DNA of 64,000 nt from Undibacterium paludis (GCF_022568815.1 NZ_JAKZHX010000018.1:61060-125059); one strand, 5' to 3'; positions 26,542 through 35,402 are shown, numbered from the stretch's first letter. Notes: generated by a model from the sequence alone, not told the origin. Numbers and translations are program-made.

Positions 26542-26566
26542 AATCTTTGCGAAATTTGCAAAGATT
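26542..26566. promoter_or_regulatory. LysR-type inverted repeat in the divergent region
   Basis: AATCTTTGC (26542-26550) and GCAAAGATT (26558-26566) are perfect 9-base arms around a 7-base A/T-rich spacer. The site starts 16 bases before the LysR start codon and fits a LysR autoregulatory site. Confidence 0.65.
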
Positions 26567-26581
26567 GAATGTGGGCCTGAT

Positions 26582-27496
26582 ATGCTTGATGAGATCAAGA
26601 CTTTTATCGCTGTGGTCAGCGATGGCAGTTTCAGTGCGGTGGCAAGAGGACAGGACATTGCCGTGTCTTCCGTCACCCGCAAGATCGATGCGCTGGAAGC
26701 TGAGCTGGGTGTCAAACTGTTTGCGCGCAGCTCAAGATCGATCACTTTGACTGACGCGGGTACGCAATTCTTGCCGCGCGCCCGCAGTATCGTCACTGAA
26801 ATGGACGACGCCAGACATATGCTGGCAGACCTGCATGCCGACCCCAGCGGCTTGCTGACGGTGACAGCGCCGACTGCATTTGGCCGCATGCATGTCGTCC
26901 CTGCTGTGGCCAGCTTTCTGGAACGCTATCCCCTGATACAGATGGACCTGCATCTCAGTGATGATTTTGTTGACTTGCTGACGCACAGGCTTGATGTGGC
27001 GATACGCATCGGCGTGCTTGCTGACAGTGATCTGGTCGCCACCCGTCTGGCGCCGATGAAAAGACTGGCTTGCGCCAGCCCTGCCTATCTGGCCAGGCAC
27101 GGGCGTCCGGATTCACCTGAACAGTTGTTGCAACATAATTGTCTTAGTGTGGCGTCGACGCCTTTGCCCTATGGCTGGTGGAGTTTTAGCGGTGTCAGGA
27201 ACGAAGCTGCCCTGCCCATCAAAGGCAATTTTAAAAGCGATGACACCGAGGCCTTGCTGGCTGCCGCCCTGGCTGGCATGGGCATTGCCCACCTTGCCAG
27301 CTGGATGGTTTGCGATATGCTGCGCGCAGGCAAGCTGGAACTCCTGTTTCCAGACCTGCCCGCACCTGTCAAGGTCGCGCAGACCGGCATACACGCCGTA
27401 CGCATGCCAGGCCGTTCACACGAGACCAAGGCCCAGCTTTTTATTGCCCACTTGAAGAGCTGTTTTGGTGAAGTGCCGTATTGGGACAAGTTTTAG
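26582..27496 (+). CDS. LysR-family transcriptional regulator
   Basis: This 304-residue protein has an N-terminal winged helix (MLDEIKTFIAVVSDGSFSAV, then SVTRKIDALEAELGVKLFARS, TLTDAGTQFLPRA) and a periplasmic-binding-like effector domain (GLLTVTAPTAFGRMHVVPAV). It resembles the large group near DhcR/AaeR-like regulators. It is divergent from the MBL-fold hydrolase gene, which is its likely target. The effector is unknown. Confidence 0.92.
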   Translation: MLDEIKTFIAVVSDGSFSAVARGQDIAVSSVTRKIDALEAELGVKLFARSSRSITLTDAGTQFLPRARSIVTEMDDARHMLADLHADPSGLLTVTAPTAFGRMHVVPAVASFLERYPLIQMDLHLSDDFVDLLTHRLDVAIRIGVLADSDLVATRLAPMKRLACASPAYLARHGRPDSPEQLLQHNCLSVASTPLPYGWWSFSGVRNEAALPIKGNFKSDDTEALLAAALAGMGIAHLASWMVCDMLRAGKLELLFPDLPAPVKVAQTGIHAVRMPGRSHETKAQLFIAHLKSCFGEVPYWDKF

Positions 27497-27575
27497 CCAT
27501 GCACTAGAGGGCTGCAACAGTCGGGGAGCGATAAGCTGGCCTCTGCGCATGAACCACGCCCCGAAGTGAGTCGTT

Positions 27576-27615
27576 CAAATTTGCAGGATGCCTTGCGGAG
27601 CATCCAGCAAATTTG
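27576..27615. terminator. bidirectional terminator between the LysR and ppnP genes
   Basis: CAAATTTGC (27576-27584) pairs with GCAAATTTG (27607-27615), and an inner stem GGATGC/GCATCC closes the loop. The plus strand continues ATTTTTAA, so it can end LysR transcription; it also lies just past the ppnP stop. Confidence 0.75.
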
Positions 27616-27619
27616 ATTT

Positions 27620-27934
27620 TTAAACGAAATGGCAGACGTAGTCGAGTGTTTCCAGCGTCTCGATTTCAAATGTTGAGTTGGCCGGTACACTGAACTGCTG
27701 GCCCGCTTCATAGGTATTCCATTCACTTTCACCTTGCAGGCGTATGCGGCATTTACCTGCATTCAGTTCCATGATTTCTGCTGCGCCCGTATTGAACACC
27801 AGGCTGGACGGGAAGATGACGCCGATGGTTTTTTTGCTGCCATCGGCAAACAGGACCGTATGGGAAACGCACTTGCCATCAAAATACAGGTTGGCTTTTT
27901 TGACGACGCTGACTTGATCAAATTGGGTAGACAT
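27620..27934 (-). CDS. ppnP: pyrimidine/purine nucleoside phosphorylase PpnP (DUF1255)
   Basis: This 104-residue cupin-like protein is taken from the ATG at 27934. It shows the family pattern: VKKANLYFDGKCVSH, KTIGVIFPSS, AAEIMELNAGKCRIRLQGES, then YEAGQQFSVPANSTFEIE. PpnP cleaves diverse nucleosides with phosphate in the cytoplasm. It is downstream of argG on the same strand; a terminator-like hairpin between them suggests only partial cotranscription. The length equals that of E. coli YaiE within about ten residues. Confidence 0.88.
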   Translation of the reverse strand: MSTQFDQVSVVKKANLYFDGKCVSHTVLFADGSKKTIGVIFPSSLVFNTGAAEIMELNAGKCRIRLQGESEWNTYEAGQQFSVPANSTFEIETLETLDYVCHFV

Positions 27935-27953
27935 GTTCAGATTCCAAGAAGAA

Positions 27954-27987
27954 AACGACCCGCGCAAAAAAAGATGGGCGGGTCGTT
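27954..27987 (-). terminator. terminator after argG
   Basis: AACGACCCGC (27954-27963) pairs with GCGGGTCGTT (27978-27987). On the minus strand the stem is followed by TTTTCTTCTT, so it can stop or reduce transcription from argG into ppnP. Confidence 0.7.
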
Positions 27988-28006
27988 CGGGAGGGAGGGG
28001 TGGCGA

Positions 28007-29239
28007 TTACTGACCGCGTTTTGCGCGGGCATTGGCAGCAATACGCATGCGCAATGCATTCAGTTTGATGAAGCCGCCAGCGTCTGCCTGGTTGTAAGCG
28101 CCGCCATCTTCATCAAAGGTGGCGATGTTCATGTCGAACAGCGAATCGGTTTTGGAATCGCGTGAAACGGTGATGACATTGCCCTTGTACAGTTTCAGGC
28201 GTACCCAGCCGTTGACGGTCTGTTGGGTATGGTCGATCAGGGTTTGCAGCGCGACGCGTTCTGGCGCCCACCAGTAGCCGTTATAAATCAGGCTGGCGTA
28301 ACGTGGCATCAGGTCGTCTTTCAAGTGGGCGACTTCACGGTCCAGGGTGATGGATTCAATGGCGCGGTGAGCGCGCAGCATGATGGTGCCGCCAGGTGTC
28401 TCATAGCAGCCGCGGGACTTCATGCCGACATAGCGGTTTTCCACCAGGTCCAGACGGCCTATGCCGTGCTTGCCACCGAGGCGATTGAGTTCAGTCAGTA
28501 CCGTCGCTGGCGACATGCGTACACCATTCAGGGCAACGATGTCGCCGCGTTCAAATTCCACGTCCAGGTATTCTGCCTGGTCAGGTGCTGCTTCCGGGCT
28601 GACAGTCCAGCGCCACATCGATTCTTCTGCCTCTGCACTCGGGTTTTCCAGGTGACGGCCTTCAAAGCTGATGTGCAACAGGTTGGCATCCATGGAGTAG
28701 GGCGCGCCACCGTTTTTATGTTTCTGATCGATTTCTATGCCCGCATCTTCGGCATATTTCATCAGTTTTTCGCGGGACAGCAAATCCCATTCACGCCATG
28801 GCGCAATGATCTTCACACCTGGCATCAACGCATAAGCGCCGAGTTCAAAACGTACCTGGTCATTGCCTTTGCCAGTCGCGCCGTGGGAAATGGCGTCAGC
28901 GCCGGTTTCTTTGGCGATCTCGATGAGGCGCTTGGCGATCAGTGGACGGGCGATGGAGGTGCCGAGCAGGTATTCACCTTCATAGATCGTATTGGCGCGG
29001 AACATCGGGAAGACGAAATCGCGCACGAATTCTTCACGCACATCATTGATATAGATATTTTCAGGCTTGATGCCGAACTTGATGGCCTTGGCGCGTGCAG
29101 GCTCCAGTTCTTCACCCTGACCCAGATCAGCTGTGAAAGTGACTATTTCGCACTGATAATTATCTTGCAGCCATTTCAAAATGACAGAGGTATCCAGACC
29201 GCCGGAATAGGCGAGGACGACTTTTTTAATATCGCTCAT
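28007..29239 (-). CDS. argG: argininosuccinate synthase
   Basis: This 410-residue protein begins with the ATP pyrophosphatase loop (VVLAYSGGLDTSVILKWL). It also has GKGNDQVRFE, APWREWDL, YETPGGTIM and the C-terminal SLIYNGYWWAPER region, all typical of the common ~400-residue ArgG type. It joins citrulline and aspartate with ATP to form argininosuccinate in arginine synthesis. It follows argF on the same strand with a 390-base gap that contains a palindromic element. Confidence 0.97.
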   Translation of the reverse strand: MSDIKKVVLAYSGGLDTSVILKWLQDNYQCEIVTFTADLGQGEELEPARAKAIKFGIKPENIYINDVREEFVRDFVFPMFRANTIYEGEYLLGTSIARPLIAKRLIEIAKETGADAISHGATGKGNDQVRFELGAYALMPGVKIIAPWREWDLLSREKLMKYAEDAGIEIDQKHKNGGAPYSMDANLLHISFEGRHLENPSAEAEESMWRWTVSPEAAPDQAEYLDVEFERGDIVALNGVRMSPATVLTELNRLGGKHGIGRLDLVENRYVGMKSRGCYETPGGTIMLRAHRAIESITLDREVAHLKDDLMPRYASLIYNGYWWAPERVALQTLIDHTQQTVNGWVRLKLYKGNVITVSRDSKTDSLFDMNIATFDEDGGAYNQADAGGFIKLNALRMRIAANARAKRGQ

Positions 29240-29290
29240 GATGTGCTTTCGAAAAAATTAAAACTTAAGGCTTAAGACCGAAAAGATCAC

Positions 29291-29602
29291 CACAGAGGCA
29301 TAGAGGAAAAACATGGAGGAAATCCAGGTTGAGGCTCGGTCAGTATGCGTCTGCTTGTTTCTTTAAATTAATTTGTAGCTATATAAATACTTAAAAAGAG
29401 AGGAGCCAGCAAAAATTGCCTGACTCAAATCCCTGTAGGTTGGGCTACGGTTCATCAGCCCAACAAAATCACGCTTGCTCGTCTTTTACCACAGGGAGTT
29501 GGGCAATAATGCCCAACCTACAAAAGTCACTAATCTACTAGGTAGTAAAATTAAACGCCATTTGGAGCAAGATTTTCTCTTGTTTTTCTCTGTGTCTCTG
29601 TG
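29291..29602. repeat. MITE-like composite inverted repeat between argG and argF
   Basis: An outer imperfect inverted repeat is formed by a CACAGAGGCATAGAGGAAAA-type arm (29291-29313) and its counterpart TGTTTTTCTCTGTGTCTCTG (29581-29602). Inside lies a tighter palindromic unit at 29434-29522: TGTAGGTTGGGC at one end, GCCCAACCTACA at the other, each with its own GTTGGGC...GCCCAAC sub-hairpin. No open frame with transposase features is present, so if mobile it would depend on an enzyme elsewhere. No clear target-site duplication is seen. Confidence 0.6.
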
Positions 29603-29631
29603 TTGAGAGTTCTTTCCCAAAAACTACCGTA

Positions 29632-30546
29632 TCAGCGAATCTCGCCCACCACCAGATATTCCAGCAGGGCTTTTTGCACATGCAAACGGTTTTCGGCCTC
29701 GTCCCACACGACTGACTGCGGGCCATCAATGACGCCGGCAGACACTTCTTCGCCGCGGTGGGCTGGCAGGCAGTGCATGAACAGCGCGTCCGGATTGGCG
29801 CGGGCCATTTTGGCTTCGTCAACGATCCAGCCGTCAAAGGCTTTCAGGCGCGCCTGGTTTTCATCTTCGTAACCCATGCTGGTCCAGACGTCTGTATTGA
29901 CCAGGTCCACACCTTCGCAGGCATCGGATGGATTGTCAAACAGGGTGTATTGCGATTTGTCTGCCGTCACCAGCGACATGTCCATGTCATAGCCCTTGGG
30001 TGTCGAGATATGCAGATGGAAGTTGAATACCTGTGCGGCCTGCAACCATGAATACAGCATGTTGTTGGCGTCACCTATCCAGGCCACTTTTTTGCCGGTG
30101 AGGGAGCCACGATGTTCTATATACGTAAATACATCGGCCAGTACCTGGCAGGGGTGATGCTGGTTGGTCAGGCCGTTGATGACGGGTACGCGCGAATTGG
30201 CGGCGAAACGCTCTATCATTTCCTGCTCAAAGGTACGGATCATGATGATGTCGCACATGCGTGACATGACCTGGCCGGCGTCTTCGACCGGTTCACCGCG
30301 GCCCAGCTGGCTGTCGCGGGTATTGAGGTAAATCGCGGCGCCACCAAGCTGGTGCATGCCTGCTTCAAAAGAGAGACGGGTACGGGTGGAGTTTTTCTCG
30401 AACACCATCACCAGGGTTCTGTCGAGCAGGGGGTGATAAGTCTGATAGGCCTTGAATCTTTGTTTGATGATGCGGGCGCGCTGCATCACGTATTCAAACT
30501 CAGACAGGGTGAAATCGGAAAACTGCAGGAAATGTTTGATCGCCAT
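29632..30546 (-). CDS. argF: ornithine carbamoyltransferase
   Basis: I use the ATG at 30546 (304 residues, MAIKHFLQFSDF), which matches the usual family start; an ATG five codons upstream is possible. The carbamoyl-phosphate site STRTRLSFE, the HPCQ motif (NQHHPCQVLAD) and the ornithine-site HCLPAHRGEE are all present. It makes citrulline from ornithine and carbamoyl phosphate, feeding ArgG encoded downstream. The usual neighbour argD is not upstream in this window. Confidence 0.96.
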   Translation of the reverse strand: MAIKHFLQFSDFTLSEFEYVMQRARIIKQRFKAYQTYHPLLDRTLVMVFEKNSTRTRLSFEAGMHQLGGAAIYLNTRDSQLGRGEPVEDAGQVMSRMCDIIMIRTFEQEMIERFAANSRVPVINGLTNQHHPCQVLADVFTYIEHRGSLTGKKVAWIGDANNMLYSWLQAAQVFNFHLHISTPKGYDMDMSLVTADKSQYTLFDNPSDACEGVDLVNTDVWTSMGYEDENQARLKAFDGWIVDEAKMARANPDALFMHCLPAHRGEEVSAGVIDGPQSVVWDEAENRLHVQKALLEYLVVGEIR

Positions 30547-31179
30547 AAATAAAACAGGCAAGCATCAAAGCTTGCCGCCGCTTGTCATAACTGCTTAATT
30601 ATAAAGGATTAACGTCTGGCTTCCATATTAAATTCTGGAAACAGTCGAGTTTAAATCATTTTACTTCGGGCTTGTCGAAAAATGAAGCAAACCGGGCCAT
30701 GCCGTCTTTCACAAACGCTGACAGACATGGTCAGTAAACAAAGCCGGGAAATGATTCATCCAGAGCTTAACATTAAATGAAGCAAAGAATGGAACAGCTA
30801 TAACGGGGCAAGCGATTGGACATGCATGGAAATAGCAGATTCTTGTATTACTTATTCAAAAATTAATAGTGATTGAAAATGATTGTCAAAAGCCTTCAAG
30901 CTGCTCTTTTTCGTTTCCGTTATTGCTTGTAGCGGCATCATCTGTAACACGATGTTGCTACCAATATATTTGTGAATTTTCGTCAACTCTGTAGTAATCC
31001 GGAGTGATTTGATTACACTTTGTTTTATTGCAGAAACAACACAAAACTTGCCGGGTCACAAAAGGCAAAAATAATAATCTGGAACGCTGCAACAATGGAG
31101 TTTGTCCTGGTTGAACGAAACCTGATTCGCTGACCAGGACAACAAATGCAATGAACATATCTTAAAGAGCAGATAAATT
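30547..31179. other. intergenic region between argF and the O-acetylation operon
   Basis: About 630 A/T-rich bases without a supported gene. It must hold two divergent promoters. The segment 30860-30895 has short GATTG/ATGATTG repeats faintly like a Fur site, but too weak to call. A leader RNA or small RNA cannot be excluded. Confidence 0.4.
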
Positions 31180-31839
31180 ATGAGCGCACTGTTAGCTGGA
31201 CTGACCGTCCTGATTATTGGCGATAGCCATATGTCCACCCAGGATTACCTGATCACCACCTTGCATGATGATTTGATGAGCAAAGGTGCAGTCGTGTATT
31301 CCTTCGGTGCCTGCGGCGTTGCTGCCGGTGACTGGATGGTCAAGAGTCAGTCGCCTTGCGGTGGTGCAGTACGCATCAAGGATGGTCCGGTCGAAGTCAA
31401 AACCGGTCAGGAAGCGATGACGCGCCCTTTCAATGAGCTGGTGAAAACCTACAAGCCAAACCTGGTGGTTGTGGTCAACGGTGACACCATGGCGTCCTAC
31501 TCGTCACCTGAGCTGCCAAAAACCTGGATAGGCCAGCAAGTTACGCGCCTGACCAAGGGCATCAAAAACAACGGCGTCAATTGTGTCTGGGTTGGTCCAG
31601 CCTGGGGTACTGAAGGCGGCAAGTTCAACAAGACTTTTGCCCGTGCCAAAGAAATGTCCGGCTATCTGTCTGAAATCGTCGCACCTTGTACTTACATCGA
31701 TTCCCTGACACTGTCCAAACCAGGTGAGTGGGCTTCGTCAGATGGTCAGCATTTTGACCTGGCAGGTTACAAGGCCTGGGGTGCGGGCATAGGCAATGTG
31801 ATTTCTTCACCTGCCGTTTTGAACAATATCAAAAAATAA
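31180..31839 (+). CDS. SGNH/GDSL hydrolase of an O-acetylation operon (WssF-like)
   Basis: This 219-residue protein carries the GDSH nucleophile block (VLIIGDSHMS), a VVVNGDTMASY block and a C-terminal DGQHFDLAGY with the catalytic Asp-x-x-His arrangement. An in-frame stop two codons upstream fixes the start, so any signal must lie in the short hydrophobic MSALLAGLTVLI segment. Lengths and order match WssF-WssG-WssH-WssI, the acetylation part of the Pseudomonas cellulose operon. It probably takes part in acetyl transfer or removal on an extracellular polysaccharide. The substrate is unknown; the next gene starts 17 bases later. Confidence 0.82.
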   Translation: MSALLAGLTVLIIGDSHMSTQDYLITTLHDDLMSKGAVVYSFGACGVAAGDWMVKSQSPCGGAVRIKDGPVEVKTGQEAMTRPFNELVKTYKPNLVVVVNGDTMASYSSPELPKTWIGQQVTRLTKGIKNNGVNCVWVGPAWGTEGGKFNKTFARAKEMSGYLSEIVAPCTYIDSLTLSKPGEWASSDGQHFDLAGYKAWGAGIGNVISSPAVLNNIKK

Positions 31840-31856
31840 AGAGCGCTCTATTCACT

Positions 31857-32513
31857 ATGAAAAAAATTCTCGCCACTGGACTGGGTTTGATCTCCAGCTT
31901 TGCTGCTGCCGCAGATAATCCCTTATACCCTACCGGACCCGCACAGGATTCTTCTTTCGTGCGCTTCCTCAATGCCAGCGAGGACAAGGCAAGCATAGTG
32001 AATGGTACGGCCAAAGTCAGCCTGACTGCACAGGGTGAGGGCAGGGCGTCCCGCTTTTACCCGGTCAGTGCAGGCACCAAGCTGCTGGCCAATGTGCAGG
32101 TTGGTTCCAGCAAACTGGCTGTTGAAGTGACAGCCAAGCCCGGTGAATTTGTCACCGTGGCCATTATCAGCAAGGACAAGGGCATAGAAACCGTGGTGGT
32201 CAAAGAATCGCCAACGGACTTCAATGCCAGTCGTGCCTCTGTAGGATTTGTCAACCTGGATGCATCCTGTGCCGCTGCCGGCCTGACCGGCGGTGCAAAA
32301 AACGCCATGATTTTTGAAGCGGTCAAACCGGTCAGTCCACAACGTCGCCTGATCAACCCCGTCAGTCTGGCCGTACAGGCTAATTGTGATGGCAAGGATG
32401 CCGGCAAACCTGTCGATCTTGGTCAGTTGCAGGGCGGCGAGCGTTATAGTGTCGTATTGGTGCCTGGTAAAAAGGGCCAGCAAGCTTTCTTTGTCCGCGA
32501 CAGTACCTCCTGA
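31857..32513 (+). CDS. AlgF/WssG-like polysaccharide O-acetylation protein
   Basis: This 218-residue protein has a signal peptide (MKKILATGLGLISSFAAAA) and an AlgF-like body, with YPTGPAQDSSFVRFLNAS at the mature N-terminus and later NLDASCAAAGLTGG. AlgF-type proteins are periplasmic and are needed for O-acetylation of alginate (or of cellulose as WssG), passing acetyl groups from the membrane protein to the transferase. It lies tightly between the SGNH and MBOAT genes. Family resemblance is good but this group is divergent. Confidence 0.75.
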   Translation: MKKILATGLGLISSFAAAADNPLYPTGPAQDSSFVRFLNASEDKASIVNGTAKVSLTAQGEGRASRFYPVSAGTKLLANVQVGSSKLAVEVTAKPGEFVTVAIISKDKGIETVVVKESPTDFNASRASVGFVNLDASCAAAGLTGGAKNAMIFEAVKPVSPQRRLINPVSLAVQANCDGKDAGKPVDLGQLQGGERYSVVLVPGKKGQQAFFVRDSTS

Positions 32514-32532
32514 ACCTGGCAGGGCCTAGACC

Positions 32533-33930
32533 ATGGTATTTGCCTCCCTTGAGTTCCTGACGCTGTTCCTGCCTCTGTTTTTTGCACTATACCTGGTCAC
32601 TCCCCAGCGTTTTCGTAACCATACGCTGTTGGTGGGGAGCTGGTTGTTTTATGCCTGGTGGACCCCCAAGTTCCTGTTGCTGATCATCGCCCTGACCATA
32701 TTGGCCTGGGGTGCTGCCATATTGATCGACAAGAGCCGGGACGAGCGCACCAAGACCAGGTTGATGACTGTCGCCATTGTACTGAACCTGGCCTCCCTGG
32801 TCTGGTACAAATACACCAACATGCTGGTGTATTCACTCAATACCATCCTGACCGGTCGCGACATGCCCACCATACCGTGGGAAAACCTGATGCTGCCCAT
32901 CGGTTTGTCGTTTACGGTGCTGCATGCGATTTCTTATATTGTTGACGTACGCCGCAAGACAGTACCGGCGCAGTACAGCATCATTTCTTTCAGCGCCTAC
33001 ATGGCGATGTTCCCGCATCTGATTGCCGGCCCCATTGTGCGCTACAAGGTTATTGATACCGAATTGCGTGAGAGGGTTTTTTCGAGCAACAAATTTGCAG
33101 AGGGTGTACGCCGCTTCATGGTCGGCTTCTCGATGAAGGTCTTGATTGCCGATACGCTGTCGCCAGTGGTCACACTGGGATTTGGCTTGAAGAACCCGAG
33201 TTTTGTCGATGCCTGGACAGGCTGTGCTGCCTATACCCTGCAACTGTATTTTGATTTTGCCGGTTACAGTGCGATGGCCATTGGCCTGGGCCTGATGCTG
33301 GGTTTTCACTTCCAGGAAAATTTCAACAATCCCTACCTGGCCGTATCGATACAGGATTTCTGGCGCCGCTGGCATATGACCCTGTCTTCCTGGTTGCGCG
33401 ACTATCTCTACATCAGCCTCGGCGGTAACCGTGGTGGCGCAGGGCGCACGTATATCAATCTCCTGCTGACCATGGCGATAGGCGGTTTGTGGCATGGCGG
33501 TGAAAACTGGAATTACCTGATCTGGGGCATTATCCAGGGCAGCGCCCTGTGTTGCGATCGTGCCTTTACACAGCGCGGCCTGTCCATGCCCAATTACCTG
33601 TCGCGTACCCTGACCCTGATCGTCGTCATGCTGGCCTGGACCGTGTTCCGTGCCGACAGCTTCGCCACTGCCACCGACTTGTGGGCAGGTCAGTTCGGCC
33701 TGCATGGTTTTGCCATGGGCGACGCGATCAGCCTGGCGCTACGTCCCAGCATCATTCTTACCTTTATACTGGGCCTGATCTGCGTGGTTTATCCTGCGAC
33801 CAGCATAGGCAAGCGCGGCGGCCTTGGCATATCGGGCTGGAGCATGACCTGGCCGGTGCTGACTTTTGCGTATGCCGTGATCGTGCTGGCCGGGCAAAAG
33901 GCGATTCCCTTCCTGTACTTCCAGTTTTAG
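32533..33930 (+). CDS. MBOAT-family polysaccharide O-acyltransferase (AlgI/WssH-like)
   Basis: This 465-residue polytopic membrane protein has about 10-12 hydrophobic segments. It starts MVFASLEFLTLFLPLFFALY and carries the MBOAT signature WHMTLSSWLRDYLYISLGGN and the catalytic-His block AIGGLWHGGENWNYLIWG. AlgI and WssH move acetyl groups across the inner membrane for polysaccharide acetylation. It is the central gene of a four-gene operon with gaps of 8-20 bases. No alginate, cellulose or other polymer synthase is in the window, so the acceptor may be encoded elsewhere. Confidence 0.93.
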   Translation: MVFASLEFLTLFLPLFFALYLVTPQRFRNHTLLVGSWLFYAWWTPKFLLLIIALTILAWGAAILIDKSRDERTKTRLMTVAIVLNLASLVWYKYTNMLVYSLNTILTGRDMPTIPWENLMLPIGLSFTVLHAISYIVDVRRKTVPAQYSIISFSAYMAMFPHLIAGPIVRYKVIDTELRERVFSSNKFAEGVRRFMVGFSMKVLIADTLSPVVTLGFGLKNPSFVDAWTGCAAYTLQLYFDFAGYSAMAIGLGLMLGFHFQENFNNPYLAVSIQDFWRRWHMTLSSWLRDYLYISLGGNRGGAGRTYINLLLTMAIGGLWHGGENWNYLIWGIIQGSALCCDRAFTQRGLSMPNYLSRTLTLIVVMLAWTVFRADSFATATDLWAGQFGLHGFAMGDAISLALRPSIILTFILGLICVVYPATSIGKRGGLGISGWSMTWPVLTFAYAVIVLAGQKAIPFLYFQF

Positions 33931-33938
33931 GAAACAGC

Positions 33939-35105
33939 ATGAGCGAATGTTTCAAATTCGATCCCGTCAAAGCTGGCTGGACCCGTTTTATCCCGGTGGC
34001 GGCCTTTGCTGTCATCATGCTCGGCGGTTTTGCGGTGACCGTGACGTCACTCAATGATGTGCCCCAGGAAAAATGGAAGGGTGTCGGCGACCCTAAACGT
34101 TTGCTCGACGGTGAGGCGACTCGCCAGTTTTCTGCACAGTTGAATGAGCATTTCCTGCTCAGCAAACCGTTTGCCAAAATCGAGCGTGGCATTACCTATG
34201 CCATTGCAGGTGACACCGGCGCATCGGTCAGGCGTGGGTGCCCCGACTGGCTTTTCCTGTCAGATGAGCTGACGCCGTATGACCACGCTGCCGACAATGC
34301 CACCGCGCGCGCGAGTCTGCTAGGCAAAGTGTCTGCAAGCCTGCAACAGCGCGGCATCAAACTGGTGGTTGCTGTCGTGCCGGACAAGTCACGTATAGAG
34401 CAAAGTCAATTATGTGGCCTGCACAGACCACCAGCTTTTGAACCGCGGCTCAATGACTGGGTAAACAGCCTGAAAGCACAGCAGATAGAGGTACTGGACC
34501 TGACGCCGGTACTGGCAGCCATGCCGGAAGAACGTTATTACCGCAGCGATTCACACTGGAATGAGCGTGGTGCCAATCTGGCAGCCAAGACCCTGGCAGA
34601 ACGCCTGCAAGCCTTGAATCTTGTTGACAAACCCAAAAATCCACCTGATGCCAAGGCCATACAGTCTGCCAGTGCAGAACGGTCCGGTGACCTGATGCGC
34701 GTGTCTAACCTGGAAGGACTGCCAGCCTGGTTGCGCCCGGCAATCGAAGTCACCCAGGTCAGCAAGGTTGCGCCGGTTGCTGTTGCCAGCGATGATCTGT
34801 TTGGTGATGCCGGTCTGCCCACGGTTGCCCTGGTCGGTACGTCTTTTAGCCGTGCTGCCAATTTTGTCCCGTTTTTCAGCCAGCACCTGGCTCAGCCAGT
34901 CGCCAACCTGGCCAAGGATGGCGGCGATTTCGACGGAGCTGCGTTTGCTTATCTGAACAGCGAAGAATTCAAGAAACAGCCGCCCAAAGTACTGGTCTGG
35001 GAAGTACCTGAGCGCATGCTGCAAAAGACCTTGGGCAAATCAGAAAAAGACTGGATGAAGCAACTGGGTGTCAAAACGACGGAAACTGTCAAGGGCAAGT
35101 ATTAA
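33939..35105 (+). CDS. AlgJ/AlgX/WssI-like SGNH acetyltransferase
   Basis: The ATG at 33939 follows a short TAGGAAA ribosome site, 8 bases after the MBOAT stop, and gives 388 residues. One membrane anchor (FIPVAAFAVIMLGGFAVTVT) leads to a periplasmic SGNH-like domain with WLFLSDEL, VVAVVPDKSRI, the catalytic Asp-x-His in YRSDSHWNERG and the nucleophile Ser region ALVGTSFS. AlgJ/AlgX-type proteins place the acetyl group on the polymer. It completes the acetylation operon. Confidence 0.87.
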   Translation: MSECFKFDPVKAGWTRFIPVAAFAVIMLGGFAVTVTSLNDVPQEKWKGVGDPKRLLDGEATRQFSAQLNEHFLLSKPFAKIERGITYAIAGDTGASVRRGCPDWLFLSDELTPYDHAADNATARASLLGKVSASLQQRGIKLVVAVVPDKSRIEQSQLCGLHRPPAFEPRLNDWVNSLKAQQIEVLDLTPVLAAMPEERYYRSDSHWNERGANLAAKTLAERLQALNLVDKPKNPPDAKAIQSASAERSGDLMRVSNLEGLPAWLRPAIEVTQVSKVAPVAVASDDLFGDAGLPTVALVGTSFSRAANFVPFFSQHLAQPVANLAKDGGDFDGAAFAYLNSEEFKKQPPKVLVWEVPERMLQKTLGKSEKDWMKQLGVKTTETVKGKY

Positions 35106-35165
35106 GCGAAAACAGCCTGTCATGGTCAAACATGATCAGTCTTGCCGCCAATCCTGTCGGCTGCA

Positions 35166-35402
35166 TCAGCTCCTGATTTCGATCTGGCTTTTCAATTGCT
35201 TGATGGAAAGCCCTGTTTCTTCGTGCATGCGCAATAAAATGCTGGGTCCTACACTGAGCTTTTGATTGCGCAATTTACTGATTACCGGTGGTGCTACCTC
35301 CAATACCCGGCTCAGTGCTGCATCATTCTTCAAGTCCAGTTTGTTCAGGATCAGGTCCAGCAGTGCATTGCTGTCCTCTTTCTGTTTGGCCTTGCGCTTC
35401 AT
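35166..35402 (-). CDS. small helix-turn-helix protein (XRE/Cro-like)
   Basis: A 78-residue protein starts at 35402 after a very strong GGGAGGAA site. A basic N-terminus (MKRKAKQKED) leads to a predicted helix-turn-helix: LKNDAALSRVLEVAPPVISKLRNQKLSVG, of which DAALSRVLEVAPPVISKLR is the two-helix core. It then has a helix ending in SIKQLKSQIE. It resembles short Cro/C1-type regulators common in Burkholderiales. It faces the O-acetylation operon, but its target is unknown. Confidence 0.75.
   Translation of the reverse strand: MKRKAKQKEDSNALLDLILNKLDLKNDAALSRVLEVAPPVISKLRNQKLSVGPSILLRMHEETGLSIKQLKSQIEIRS

Noticed and set aside
28223..29275. Long open frame (350 codons) on the plus strand opposite argG
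   Set aside because: It is fully antisense to a clear argG, has no ribosome site and no recognisable domain; it results from codon bias of the real gene.
30860..30895. Fur-box-like repeats upstream of the O-acetylation operon
   Set aside because: Only part of the consensus is matched and the local sequence is A/T-rich, so the match is not better than chance by eye.
32833..33705. 290-codon minus-strand frame opposite the MBOAT gene
   Set aside because: The MBOAT reading has membrane segments and catalytic motifs; the antisense frame has no protein-like features.
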